Positions 1 to 11,337 of a stretch of DNA of 64,000 nt are shown in pieces (positions within the stretch are counted from its first letter, which is position 1; each line of letters starts with the position of its first letter). The stretch is taken from positions 115,295,431 to 115,359,430 of the forward strand of contig CM053146.1 in the NCBI GenBank assembly GCA_028571685.1, in the 5' to 3' direction. This DNA comes from Heterohyrax brucei (lineage: Eukaryota; Chordata; Mammalia; Hyracoidea; Procaviidae). A model generated the notes under the pieces. It was not told the DNA's origin. It worked only from the letters and a program-made list of their open reading frames with translations, and ran no database searches. The position numbers and the translations under genes were made by a program.

Positions 1-1468
1 TGTGGCTTCTTCATCACCTAAGGGTAAAGTTCTTTGGCATAGCATATGAGCTCCTCAAAGATATGGTCCATGTCTGTATCGCCAGAACTTGGACTCTAGG
101 ATCAGACAGACATGACTTTGTCTTATCTCTACCACATACGGACTGTCCAATCTTAGGCGCTACTTAGTGTTCGTCTGCAAAAGGGGGCTAATCCTACCTT
201 AGCAGTAACTGGGATGACTGAACGGAGTTATTGGAAGTCAAGTGCGGAGCCTTGTGCCTGATACACAACAAGCACTGAATCAATGCCAAATTGCCGTAGT
301 GACAATAACAGTCATAGCCATAGTAAAAGCGTCAGTTGTATTGTTGGTACTGCTACTGATATCTTCTTCCTCCTACCTACTGTTTCTGACTTAACAAAAT
401 GTTGACATTCTCTGAAAACACTGTAGGGATTTTTTTATACCTCCATGGTGTTTCACTTTTGTTCTCTATTTAGAACGTCTTCTCCTGCTGCCCCAGCACC
501 CTTCTTTCCCTGAAAATTCCTGCTCATTCATATTCACGTTTTGGATGAAATTTCACCACCCCGATATGAAGCTGTCTTCAACTTTCCCAGGTGGACCCGG
601 GTGTTCATTCTTTCAAATTCCTGCTGCCTCTGTGCCCTCACACTTCCCCTCTAGCGGTGATCTCATTGTGTTGTAATTGCTTGCAGGCCTGGCTCTTTGA
701 AATCAGGGCTGTAGGTCTTCACTGCTTTGTATCCAGTGCCTCAGATAGTAATAGGATACAGTAGGTGACTGCATTATATACAAAAGGCAAAGAACAGAAT
801 GATTTTTGGATTACAGGCATGCGGCTCGTTTTTTTGAGTGTGGTCTAAATTCTGCCACTTGTGGGAAGTTTTTCTTAACAATTCCAGCTCTAATCTGTGC
901 TACTTCTAGTACCATCCTATATGGCACTTTATCCTGGATTACCCCATATCAGTCTCTAATTATTTTATTTTTAATGTGTGTTTTTGTAAGAAGAATGAAA
1001 GCTCCTTTAAGGATAAGGATCATCCTACGTTTTGTAAGACTTGAGTGTGCTGGTTGCTCCATAGGACAGCAACAGCAACAACATTGTATCGTTGACACTC
1101 TAACGTTTTGAACTCCAACATCATTAGGCTAGGACAGTTCTGGACAGCAGTGCTGAAAGGGATAAACTTAGACCTAGACAATGCCAAGAAGAGAAGTAGT
1201 TGTCAATGTCTAGATACATAAGCGGAGTATTTTCCAACAAATGTAATTATCTTCAGCATAGTTCTGATATTCACTTGAATTCTTTCTCCATAAGAAAAAG
1301 TTAAAAACATAACAGAAAAACTAAATAAATAAAAGCAATGGCTAAAGACAGTATCTCTATCCTTGACTTCTGTTTTTATTCATCCCCTGTGTATCACCAC
1401 CCTTACCTCTCAATTGGTCTTTGTTCAATAGGTCATTGTTTTAAGTTAGGGCTTCCACTCTAATGTCA
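1..1468 (+). other. Unique intronic sequence
   Basis: AT-moderate DNA with no recognisable exon, RNA gene or clear interspersed repeat. The 101-residue ORF at 806-1111 has no family resemblance. It is inferred to be PARD3B intron because it lies upstream of the exon at 5411 on the same strand. Confidence 0.5.
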
Positions 1469-1630
1469 GGAGCTCTGATAGCACACTGGCTAGGAGTTCA
1501 GCTGCTAACCAAAAGGTGGCCAGTTTGAATCCACCAGCCACTCCTTGGAAATTCTATGGGACAGTTCTACTGTCTATAGAGTAATATTAAGTCAGAATCA
1601 ACTTGACAGAAACAGATTTGATTTTGTTTT
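1469..1630 (+). repeat. AfroSINE (tRNA-derived SINE)
   Basis: Contains GCTGCTAACCAAAAGG, the box-B-like AGTTTGAATCCACCAG, ACTCCTTGGAAATTCTATGG and a diverged AGTCAGAATCAACTTGAC terminal motif followed by a T-rich tail. The 5' end is diverged. Confidence 0.85.
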
Positions 1631-1817
1631 TATCCCACTGCAGAAGATTTTCAGTCTGTCTATAGCTGCTTCAAAATTTGTACAGTCTTCATCCTTACCT
1701 TGATGGCTTATTGATGTATTACACTCTTAAATAAATTCAGTTCTTCTTGTTCCATCTGCTGCTGAAATATAAAGAGATTGGGGGGGAGAGATATACTCTA
1801 AAATGCCTCTTGCTATA

Positions 1818-3752
1818 ATTTGTTGTTGTTGTCATTAGGTGCATTGAGTCAGTTCAGACTCACGGCAACTCTGTACAACAGAGAGAAACACTGCCGGATT
1901 CTGAACCATCTTCCAAACCTTGCTACGTTTGAGCCCATTTTGCAGCCACTGTGTCAGTTCATACCATTAAAGGTCTTCCTCTTTTTTTTTGACCCTCTAC
2001 TTTATCAAGCATGATGTCCCTCTCCAGGGACTGGTCCTTCCGTCAACGTGTCCGTAGTACATGAGGTGAATTCACCACATTCTGGCTTCTCAGGGGCATT
2101 CAGCTGTACTTCTTCCAAGACAGATATGTTCACTCTTCTGGCAATTCATGGTATATTCAATATTCTTTGTTAGCACTGTAATTCAAGAGCATTGATCCTT
2201 CTTCTTCGGTCTTCCCCAGTCAATTCTCCAGCTTTCTCATGCATATGAGGCTCAAGTCTACTTGACTCTTAGTAAGGAAGTCTGTGTGATCTACATATCA
2301 CAGGTTGTTGATGAGTATTCCTCTTGTACTGATGGCCATTCTTCTTCTTATAGTCAGGCTTCTCAGATTATTTGCTCAGCATCCTGCCAAGTGCCGTCAA
2401 GTTGGACCTCATACACATTGAATAAATATGGTGAGAGGATGCAACCCTGATGTACCCCTTTTCCAATTTAAAACCACTCCTATCCCTTTGTTCTTTTGGA
2501 ATGACTGCTTTTTGGTCTATGTACAGGTTTCTCATGAGTGCAATTAAGTGTTCTAAAATTCCCATCTTCTCAGTGTTACACATATTTTGTTATGATCACA
2601 TAGTCACAAGCCTTTGCATAGTCAGTAAAACAAAGGTAAACATTTTTCTGTTATTTTCTGCTTTCAGCCAAGTCCCATCAGACATCAACAATGATATCCC
2701 TCATTCCACATCCTCTTCTGAATTCAAGTTGAGTTTCTGGAAATTCCCTGTTGATTTACTGCTGCAACTATTTTTGCATGCTCTTCAGCAAAATGTTATT
2801 TGTATATGATATGAATAATATCATATTATTCAATAATTTCCACATTCTACAAGTAAGCATTTCCAGCACTGTATCCAACTGCCACCAATTCTTGATCATA
2901 TACTGGCTCCTGAAATGTTTGAACATTAACCAACTTGTTTTGGTACAGTGACTTTGTGTATTCTTCCACCTTCTTTTGAGGGTTTCTGAATCATTCAATA
3001 TTTTGCCCATTCTTCACTGCTGCAACTTAAGGCTTGAGTTTTTTCTTCAGTTCTTTCAGCTTGAGAAATGCTAACTTTGTTCTTCCTTTTTGGTTTTCAC
3101 ACTCCAGGTCTGTGCACATTTGTCTTTTCAAGCTGCCCTTTGAAATCTTCTATTCAGCTCTTTGTTGTGATTATTTTTTCCTTTTACTTTAGCTACTTGA
3201 CATTCAAGAGCAAGTTTCAGGTTCTTTTCTGACATCTATTTTGGTCTTTTCTTTTTTTCCTGTCTTTTTAAATGACTTTTTGCTTTCTTCTTGTGTGATG
3301 TCCTTGATACCATCCCGTAACTTTCCTGATTTTCATTCATCAGCTTCCAATGCATCAAATCTATTCTTGAGATGGTCTCTAAATTCAGCTTAGATATACT
3401 CAGGGTTATACTTTGGTTTTTATGGACTTGTTTTAATTTTCTTCAGCTTAAATTTAAACTTACATATGAGTAGTTGGGAAACCCTGGTTGTAAAGGGGTA
3501 AGAGCTATGGCTGCTAACCAAAAGGTTGGCAGTTTGAATTCACCAGATGCTGCTTGGAGATCCCACAGAGCTGTTTTACTCTGTTTTAGAGGGTCACCAT
3601 GAGCTGCAATCAACTCAGTGGCAATGGATTTAGGTTTTGGTTTATGTATTTGTTTTATGAGTAGTTGATGATCGGTTCCACTACAAGCACCTGGCCTTTG
3701 TCTAGCTGACAATATTGAGTTTTTCTGTTATCTTTTTCTACAGATGTCGTCA
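1818..3752 (-). mobile_element. RTE-clade LINE (RTE1_LA type), antisense, degraded
   Basis: On the plus strand it begins with a GTTGTTGTTGTCATTAGG motif, the reverse of the element's 3' end, and runs towards the element's endonuclease region. Minus-strand translation near 2368-2583 gives MGILEHLIALMRNLYIDQKAV, which fits the RTE reverse-transcriptase segment that precedes the fingers/palm motif. Minus-strand 2768-3010 gives a peptide with LNDSETLKRRWKNTQ, fitting the linker before RT. Frames are broken many times, and several hundred bases appear to be missing near 2250-2262, including the expected catalytic YADD region. An AfroSINE interrupts it at 3477-3655. It is non-functional. Confidence 0.85.
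3477..3655 (+). repeat. AfroSINE inserted in the RTE, with target-site duplications
   Basis: Starts GGAAACCCTGGTTG, contains GGCTGCTAACCAAAAGG and AGTTTGAATTCACCAG, and ends in a GGTTTTGGTTT-type tail. It is flanked by identical 12-bp copies of TATGAGTAGTTG at 3465-3476 and 3656-3667, so it inserted after the RTE was already resident. Confidence 0.93.
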
Positions 3753-4195
3753 AAAAATAATCTTTGTCACCCTAAATGTATCTGCTAACTTGCTCCACAA
3801 CAGTTCCTTCTACCCAACAACCCTCACTGCACATACCACCTGAGCTGGGATTATAGTAGAGGTTTTACATACATTTGGGACTTTGGGTAGGTGGAATACA
3901 ATTTCCAGGTTGAAAAATTCCTCCTCCTGACCTTGACATTTTACCAGTAAAATTCCTCCCACCCACGTTATACAGCCCATGGTTTTCTATTTACCCCTTC
4001 CGTGTCCATGTTGTGGGGGCATGCGGTGAGGGCTGCCTCAGCACAAGAACAAGCACATGAAGGCTCCACGTGGCATAGGTGCTAACCGGAACAGATGAGG
4101 AATCAATCAGTCAACAAGCATTTTTAAACATCTGTTATGTTTTGGTGAAGATGATTGCATATACCATGGATTTCCAGAAGAATAAATGAATGTGT
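3753..4195 (+). other. Unique intronic sequence
   Basis: No exon, RNA gene or clear repeat is seen. There is a short diverged stretch at the end with no clear family. Confidence 0.4.
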
Positions 4196-4506
4196 CTTTA
4201 AAAAAGTGCAGCCAGAATGCCCCTTAGAAGCAAAGACAGTGAGACTTCGTCTCATATACTTTGAACATTATCAGAAGGGACCAGTTCCTAGAGGGATATA
4301 TCATACTTTTTAAAGTAGAGAGTCAGAGGGGCAAAAAAGGAAGACCCTCACTGAGGTAGAGTGGCACAGTAGCTGCCAACAGTGGGCTCAAACATAGCAA
4401 CACTTGTGAGCATGGCTGAAGACGTGACAGTCTTTCATTCTGCTGCACCCGGGGTTACTGTGAAGTGGAACCAACTTGATGTCACCTAACACCAGCAGCA
4501 ACAATT
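4196..4506 (+). mobile_element. RTE-clade LINE 3' end
   Basis: Diverged copy of the C-terminal coding tail and 3' end. Recognisable pieces include AGACAGTGAGACTTCGTCT, AAGGAAGACCCTCACTGAGG, GGGCTCAAACATAGCAAC and a terminal CACCTAACACCAGCAGCAACAA. The same segments occur in the copies at 32228-32632 and 53560-53884. 5'-truncated, as is typical for LINEs. Confidence 0.8.
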
Positions 4507-5386
4507 ATGTGCTCATCCTGTTTTCAGTTGTGTGATTGATAAACTCAGATACTAGGTCTTTATGTACAGGAAACCACCATACTTTACTGAGAACTTTCTG
4601 GGGCCAGTCACTGCCCTTTAGGATCTCAGAGGCTAATGGAAAGCACTTCAAGAGTTCTCAAGAGATTTGAACACAGGAAGTATGTAGGGAGGGACAAACA
4701 CAGTAAAGAAGGGAGCTGTGTGAGATTCAGGGTGCCCTGGGAGGGCTTTAGGTAAACCATGGAGTAGTTGGTTGCTTTTACCTAGCCCTTGTTAGTAAAG
4801 AAAGCTTTCATGGGAAAAATGCTTTCAAAAATGCAGTCCTTTTCACAACCAAGAGCAGTCTTGGAAGATATGATGACGAACTGTAATACAGTATCCTGTA
4901 TGGGGTCCTGGAACAAAGACACTGGGTAAACTCTAAGGAAATCTGAATATCCTATGGACTTCAGTTAATGATAATGTATCGATACTCGCTTATTAATCAT
5001 AATAAATGCACTTCACTAATGTCAGGTATTAATAACAGGAGAAATTGAGTACAGGGCATAGGGAAGCTCTTCTAAATTTTTCCACGTATCTGAAACTATT
5101 TTAAAAAGCCAAGTATATTAAAAAGACAAATAGTAATAATAAGGTCTTAAGTCTACAGAAAACCCTGGCTTAGTGAGAGGAAAGAGTCAGTTTGACAATG
5201 ACCCTTTTTAGAAGAAGTGCCTTTGTTACAAGCCATGTGTGTGGCTTGGTCATCAATTCGTACAGCAGTTCTGAGTTGTTGCTTGCTTTTCCGTGGTTGA
5301 TTTTTGGCAGACAGCAGCAGCATTTGTGCACTGATTACAATTTTGAAATGCACTGTCAGTAACCAGGGTGCATAATGGATCTTCAT
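4507..5386 (+). other. PARD3B: Intron immediately upstream of the PARD3B exon
   Basis: Unique sequence with no clear repeat. The minus-strand ORF at 5153-5386 is a chance frame. It ends in the acceptor described separately. Confidence 0.5.
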
Positions 5387-5410
5387 CTCTAATTACTTTT
5401 CTCTCCACAG
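5387..5410 (+). promoter_or_regulatory. PARD3B: Splice acceptor (branch-like motif, pyrimidine tract, CAG)
   Basis: CTAAT at 5389-5393 puts a candidate branch adenine 19 nt before the exon. It is followed by a pyrimidine-rich stretch and CCACAG ending at 5410. This fixes the exon start. Confidence 0.8.
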
Positions 5411-5490
5411 GTGCCTGGAAAAGGTCCAGATGGAAGTGCGCATAACCTCCGCTTGGAGGGCCTGGAGAGGCAGTACGCGTCCCTACCCAG
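5411..5490 (+). CDS. PARD3B: Internal coding exon of PARD3B (partitioning-defective 3 homolog B), partial gene
   Basis: PARD3B is a PDZ scaffold related to PAR-3 that acts at tight junctions and in cell polarity. The exon reads in frame from base 5411 as VPGKGPDGSAHNLRL, then EGLERQYASLPR, with the last Arg codon split after AG (phase 2). As I recall the human protein, this stretch lies in its C-terminal tail, after the PDZ domains, between residues ending ...YDLLW and beginning GGPADPVDYL; I count four differences in 27 residues (K/R, S/N, L/F, L/M). The paralogue PARD3 has a similar RQYSSLPR motif. Splicing signals fit: a pyrimidine-rich tract and CAG at 5393-5410, a CTAAT branch-like motif at 5389-5393, and AG|GTAGAT as donor. 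The exon keeps several CpGs (GTGCGC, TACGCGTCC), unlike the surrounding DNA. Its 80-bp length means skipping would shift frame, and retention of the next intron gives an immediate in-frame TAG. No other PARD3B exon is seen in the window. Confidence 0.9.
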
Positions 5491-5496
5491 GTAGAT
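5491..5496 (+). promoter_or_regulatory. PARD3B: Splice donor GTAGAT
   Basis: The exon ends CCCAG and the intron begins GTAGATCA. It departs from the GTRAGT consensus at positions +4 to +6, so it is a moderately weak donor. In-frame reading past it meets TAG at once. Confidence 0.75.
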
Positions 5497-6456
5497 CACT
5501 GAGGGGCCCCGTCACCAACACAGCCACAAATGAAGTCTTTAGAGAAATGCACGTGAAATAGAAATCTGGCTTTTACACAGGGAATATGTTATCATTGTGT
5601 CTTATCGCCGTCTGCTGCAGCCGTAGTGCCATCTTCACAACTGTGCTAATAATTGAAACACTTGTGGGTTATTTGTTAGGGGAAGAAAATAGTATATCAT
5701 TGCAATTGAACATGTCAGCAAGAATATTGGATGCTGAATGGAAATTCTAAGCCATTACTATAAAAATGGTATTGAACGTCCTGCACCAAGCTTAGAGACA
5801 ATAAGATAGTAAATCCTCTGCCCCAGGAGTTACCCACAAGTACAGGCAGACAAACCTTAACCTTGAAGCTTCATGTGGGTGTTAAAAAGCAGGAGAGAAA
5901 TGGGAACCTGGGAAGGGGTTCTTTGCTTGACTTAGAATCTGGCCTCTTCTCTGGGCAACACGCAGGTGTTGCTGACAGGCACAGACACAGTGCGGGGAAA
6001 GAAACAACTGCGTGGGAAAAGTTCGCCTGGTGATTCTGGCCGAACATGCTCCACTTAGGCTGGAACCGGACACCCCTGCAAGTGAGATACGATTCTCACA
6101 GGTTTGGGCTCCGATCTGTGAGATGAAGAACAATTTTATCCTCCTATCAGTGGTGCCTGACAAAGGGGAGACTTTTCCAAGATTGCAGTCCAGCTACTGT
6201 GGGAGTTAGAAGGATTGGGAGTGTGAGAATTAGCGAGTTAGAAAGAAAAACAAAGGTTAACCGCAGCCAGAAGAGTAAAATGTTACGGAGTGTCTCCTTT
6301 TCAGAAGGATAGAGGGACCCCGGTAGAGCTTCGGCAGCATCCCAGCTGAGTTGTGAAAGTGCTGACTCACAGACGGAGTTGCTGGCTATCCTTCATGCAC
6401 ATTACAAAACTGTGAGGTCCAAAGACAATTGAATCAGGGAACTTAATTATTCTAGG
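5497..6456 (+). other. PARD3B: Intron downstream of the PARD3B exon
   Basis: Unique sequence without recognised repeats. Short ORFs on both strands at 5882-6209 overlap each other and show no family features. Confidence 0.45.
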
Positions 6457-6945
6457 TGCTGTGTACATCATTGCTGAATATCACTATGGTCACCTTCAAA
6501 GTACTCCCTTTGAGAAGCTATGCACCAACCCCAGTGCCTAGTCTATCCTTCACAGCAATTTTGGAACTCTTTCTGGAATGGCCATCACTCATGGTGGCTT
6601 GGTGGCAAGTTTGTGAGTTTAATAGTGTAATTGTCTGTGAGGGAGTTTTGAGACAGTAAACAAATAACTATTGGAACACCCTCCCTACTCACCTGATCTG
6701 GCCCCCAGTGACTTTTTTCTTTACCTGAAGAGAAAGGAAATAGTGAAAGGAAGACATTTTGATGACATTCTGGACATCAAGGGTAATATGATGACAGCTC
6801 TGGTGGTCATTCCAGAAAGAGTTCCAAAACTGCTTTGAAGGGTGGACTAGGTGCTGGCATCACTGCATAGCTTCCCAAGAGGAGTGCTTGGAAGGTGACC
6901 ATAGTGTTATTCAACAGTAACGTACATAGTGCTGTTTCAAAGGTG
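6457..6945 (+). mobile_element. Tc1/mariner transposase remnant, partly in inverted repeat
   Basis: From 6680 the plus strand reads PPYSPDLAPSDFFLYLK, the signature of the mariner transposase around its third catalytic Asp (DD34D). In another frame, 6795-6905 reads FQKEFQNCFEGWTRCWHH, then CIASQEECLEGDHS, the conserved transposase C-terminus. The frame changes between these two parts, so it is dead. The stretch 6457-6590 is a diverged reverse complement of about 6798-6931, so a second mariner C-terminal end lies in opposite orientation upstream. The whole forms a large stem-loop-like structure. Confidence 0.88.
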
Positions 6946-6964
6946 AGTTTGCGAAATTAATGGT

Positions 6965-7175
6965 CAGGCTCATAAACCCTGTAGTCAGCGGATAGTATAA
7001 TAATGTGGCCGGTTCCTAACTGAAAAGTTTGAGGTTCAAGTCCACTGAAAAGCACATCACAATAAAGTCCTAGTGGTCTGCTTCTGAAAAATCAGCCATT
7101 AAAAACTCTACAGAGCACAGTTCTAGTCTTTTTCACCCAGGGTGTTGCCATGGGTCCAAGTCAATAGTAACGACT
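6965..7175 (+). repeat. AfroSINE, long variant
   Basis: Diverged copy with AGTTTGAGGTTCAAGTCCAC as box-B region, and an internal segment AAAATCAGCCATTAAAAACTC found also in the copy at 59893-60090. This marks a subfamily distinct from the short form. Confidence 0.75.
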
Positions 7176-7685
7176 TAGTTACATTACTAGAGATTTCTCT
7201 TAAGTGGCAGCTGTTCTTATAAATAGTATGCTGATTTATCAAAAGGATTAAAATCTCAGATCTAGCAGGGAATCCATTTTAACACTAATTTGCCAGGATA
7301 GATAAAATATTTTATAGAGGTAAATATACTTTATGTAAATATACTTTAAATGTGGTTTTTACATGCTTCTTCTCATTTATTTTTCTTAGATTCAGAATTA
7401 ATATATACAGAAATGATAGTCTTGCTGACTATTTTTGCCCCTCTGTATCAACATTTGGCTGTGGAGCTAAAAGTTCACATAATTAAATTTTGTTATACTA
7501 GCGTGTTAGGTACATAAAAATTTTAAACTGTTTCCCTAATGTTTTTTGATTTTTGCATTCTTCAATTATACTTGAATGAACATGTTTGGGTTGATTCCTT
7601 ATTATTGTTGCTGTTAGCGTTTTTCAAAGGTCCTTGACCTCCGCCACAATAAAAAAAAACACAGTCTATATTGCGACCTGGTACC
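7176..7685 (+). other. AT-rich unique intron
   Basis: No gene or clear repeat is seen. It is AT-rich, with a short A run near 7651. Confidence 0.4.
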
Positions 7686-7800
7686 TTCATGGTGCTCATG
7701 CCACCAAGTTGATTTCAACTCATACCAACCCCATGTGACAGAGGAAGACTGCCCCACAGGTTTTCTCAGCTGCAATCTTTATGGAAGCAGATTGCTAGAA
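7686..7800 (-). repeat. AfroSINE fragment
   Basis: Reverse-oriented SINE: CACCAAGTTGATTTCAACTC, then CCCACAGGTTTTCTCAGC and a TGCAATCTTTATGGAAGCAG module also present in copies at 11338 and 19252. It is truncated. Confidence 0.7.
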
Positions 7801-8282
7801 GACAACTGTGTGTTATCTTTCTGTTTTCCTTTTTTAAATATTGTCTTACAGTTTTTTTCTCACCCCTTGATTTCCTTCTTCCTCCTGCTTTTCCCTGGCC
7901 TAGTATTTTGTTTTCATTAAAAGAATGGAAATAGTTCCTAAAATTCATTTTAAATATAAAATTTCTGGCTTACAGTGTTGCAGTGTACGGAAATTCTGGT
8001 GAAGGCAGATGGAAAGTAGGGTGTTCTTAGGAGGGAGGAAAGAAAAAATGAAAAACTAGGAATGATGTATAATGTCTATCTGGCAAACTTGCACTCGGAT
8101 TGCAGAAATAGATTCATTGTTTTACAAATCGAAAGTACAGAAAAGACATTTAAAATTCTACAAATGTTGCTCATTCATCCATTCATTCCCCATCTATCTC
8201 TTGATCACCTACTATGTATCAAGCCCAGAGAGTACAAAGGTTAACAACCTGAACTGAAGCCCCACCTCAGGACCCCGCCCAC

Positions 8283-8438
8283 TACCACCACTGCCATCAA
8301 GTTGATTCGATCTCATAGCAACCCTATAGGACAGAGTAGAACTGCTCCACAGGTTTTCCAAGGAGCAGCTTGTGGATTCGAACCACTGACCTTTTGGTTA
8401 GCAGATATAGGACTCAATCACTACACCACCAGGGTTTC
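8283..8438 (-). repeat. AfroSINE
   Basis: GCCATCAAGTTGATTCGATC, CCCTATAGGACAGAGTAG, CCTTTTGGTTAGCAG and CACCACCAGGGTTTCC are the reverse complement of a near-complete short-form copy. Confidence 0.92.
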
Positions 8439-10759
8439 CAAATGGTCTAGTAAATGAGGCCGGAAAATCAACACTTTAAAACACTATAGCAAATACTTCA
8501 ATTAGAAATTATTCACATAAAATCCCTCTAATTTTCAGCTGCTAGTTATTTCCATTAATAAGGCCTGAAGTACTCAGCATGGCTGACTCTAAATGAGTGC
8601 ACTGTTAGAATTAAGCACTGCAGAGGGAGTTTCCTGACAAAGGTAATTCATTCATGCTCTTGGTGGCGCTGAGACTGTCATCAGATAGTATGAATAGACA
8701 AAATCCTGCCATCCCTGAGAGTTAGTTAAGAGATGATAGTTAAATATACTCACTATAGCAGAAAGGAAAGCATTTTCAATGGAAAATAAATTTTGACAAA
8801 AAGTGTTATTCACACATGCATGGACACACACACACACACACACAATGAGAGAAGTGATAAACTACATCTGCAAACAGATTTTGTAGCTAGCTGGCAACCA
8901 AAAGTCACCCTGGGAGAGAACAAACAGGGCTGTAAGAAATGCGTGCGAGATTCCTGGTGTGTGTGTGTGTCAGTCAGGGAGCTCAAACGCAGGTTTCCAT
9001 CTCAGGACCTAAATGGAAGTAAAGAGCACCTTTGGGGGAACAAGCTGCCGTCCGTGGGGGCTCCATATATACTTCATGAGATGCAGAATGCACAGACGAA
9101 AGGACACGCTAGTGGCTCTTGAGAAAGTGTGTAGATTTGGTTCTGGGTGCCAGTGACATCTACCCTGGTATTCAAGTCTTTTCCTCGCCTTGGAGACCTC
9201 ACCGTCCACTTAATCGCAACACACAGACTCCACTGCTCCCTCCCTTCTCCAGGAGAGTGAACTGAGCCTGTCTCTGTTGGCACCGGATGCCCTCTTCATT
9301 ACAGACTCAGGATATGTTAAAATATTGATGGTGTTCAATTTTTAATTAAAAATAGAAATAACTATCTATAAGAAGTCAGAGGCCAACCATGAAGGGACCT
9401 GATATATGCAGCTGACTGATTCGGTTCCTGTGTTGTACGGGGAGAGCATCACAGGAGTTTGTAAGATAAACTCAATAATGTTGATTGATAGGCTAAATTT
9501 GGAGCTATCAACACAGAATGAAAATGCCCCCCTGGGCACAGAGTTGGGAAGGAGCCCAGTCAGGGACACCCGCCTATGCTTTCACGAAACTCTGTCATCT
9601 TTAAAGTAGGTCGATGCGGCCTACTGCCAGGCTAAATGGCACTAACAAAACAAAGCCAGAGCCTGGGACCGCGCGGGAAGGAGACAGTTCCTAGCACTCT
9701 GCAGTTACGAGCCTGCCTAAGGCTAAGGGCTAAGCAGTGTTAAGTGTTATTGTTAAGCAATGTTAGATCTTCTGGCTCTGAAGAAAAATGACTTTCTTTC
9801 TTTTCTCCCGAGGGTGCTGTGTTGGAAAGCAGAGTGTGGCTGTAATGCTGCCTCGTTAGCAAACCCCAGGCCTTTACCAGGGCCAGGGTTTTACCAGCCT
9901 GTCCACCACCACCACCCCCCGCCCCAGTTGCCTTTGGTAGTAAACAGAACGCAGTGAGCATTCCTTTATTCCAGCCAGGCACAGATTATTACTTAGCCTG
10001 GAGAGGAGGGAAGCGCCTATTTTCTAGGCTGCTGTAACGTGTGAACATCAGTGTATGTATTTCTGCAAACAGCTTCTTTTTCACCCCCGCCCGCCAGCCC
10101 CTTTCAATTCTCCCCGGAACCATTCTGGTTTTACAGGTCACACAGGGGTGGTCGGTCCCTTCAGCAGTGACTCTCTCCTCTCCTATCTCCAGCTTCCATC
10201 ATTCCCACCTGGCCCATATGGGCCCCGTGGGATCCCATTATCCCCTTCTCTGCAGATGGCTTAATGCATCAGTGCGTGGTGTTGCTCTTCTGGGCTTGCA
10301 ATCAAGTGTGGAGTCGTAAGTGGTGAGCAGTAAGGCACCGCATCTACTCTGTGGTCCCAGATACCTGGGTGGCTAAAGGTTGTGGGAGAAAGTCGTAAAA
10401 CTACAGTCAATGGTTCTACCACGACACTCATATTGTGTGGCTCCAGCTGGGCCCCTGCTGCCGGCCAGCATTTCTTTTAGTCACGTTGTTGCCTCTCTTG
10501 ACTATCCCACAGTGGCTGTTGCAACTCTTTTCTACTCTGTTTAGGCTCTAGGCAGATGACTAGGCCCCCAGGCCCGATCTCTGGAGGTGACCTCACTTCC
10601 TTTTCTTTACAGCCCTGAGGAGAATAGCATTAGCTCCTCCACTGCGGCTCGCAGCAGTTTAGACTGCTGTGTCTTCACCAACACATACCTCCCAAGGGCC
10701 GGCGATGAGGACACTGATTGGAGCCAGGCCCTTGTTACAGCCTCGGCAGCCTCACTCGT
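8439..10759 (+). other. Mostly unique intron
   Basis: Contains an (AC)n run at 8827-8844 and a short GT run at 8958-8970. The 9.6-10.6 kb part is GC-richer, but no exon, CpG island or RNA gene can be supported. ORFs here are short and overlap on both strands. Confidence 0.4.
8825..8844. repeat. (AC)n microsatellite
   Basis: About ten CA/AC dinucleotides in a row. Confidence 0.9.
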
Positions 10760-10890
10760 CACCTGTGTAACGTGAGGTGCATGATCTAAAGGCCCCAGGC
10801 TCCATTTTCCAATCTGAAAAATGGGGGTGATATTAGGACCTTGCATGATGCTGATGTGAGCACGAAATGTACTCAGGCCGGCGAAACCCT
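10745..10890 (+). repeat. MIR-like SINE fragment
   Basis: Contains CATTTTCCAATCTGAAAAAT followed by GGGGGTGATATTAGG, the MIR core (compare TTTCCTCATCTGTAAAATGG), and a following ATGTGAGCACGAAAT portion. Confidence 0.65.
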
Positions 10891-11337
10891 ACCTGGACTA
10901 CTTTAAGGGTGGTTGTTGTTAGCTCCTTTGTATCCCTAAGGAGGAGGTGTTCTTTCCTTTAATGGCAAGCCCATGCGCTGGGGCTCACTGTCCCTGCCTG
11001 CTCAGGGCCCTGCACCGTCCCCTCTTCTTTTCTCCACTGCGTCGGGAGTAGCTTTCCTCTGCTGCCTGCGGTTATAAACACACAGACTCGGCTCTACCTT
11101 GGCCCAAGTCCCAGTGCACAGAGCAGGGAGGGCCAGCACCTACGTGGAGACACACTGGGCCACTGACACAGGCTGGAGGATTAGCCCATTCTGAGAAATG
11201 ACCAGTGGCCCCGGTGGTCAAGAGCAAGAGGACATAGCAAACGAGTATTATCTGAGTCGTCAGCGGTGCTGGTGGGCATGCGGAGAGACAGCGTTTCTCG
11301 CAGACAGAAACTTCACGTGAGCTGCAAGCAAATGAAC
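10891..11337 (+). other. Unique GC-moderate intron
   Basis: No gene or repeat is recognised. A minus-strand frame open across 11072-11527 runs into the SINE at 11338 and is not credible as coding. Confidence 0.4.
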
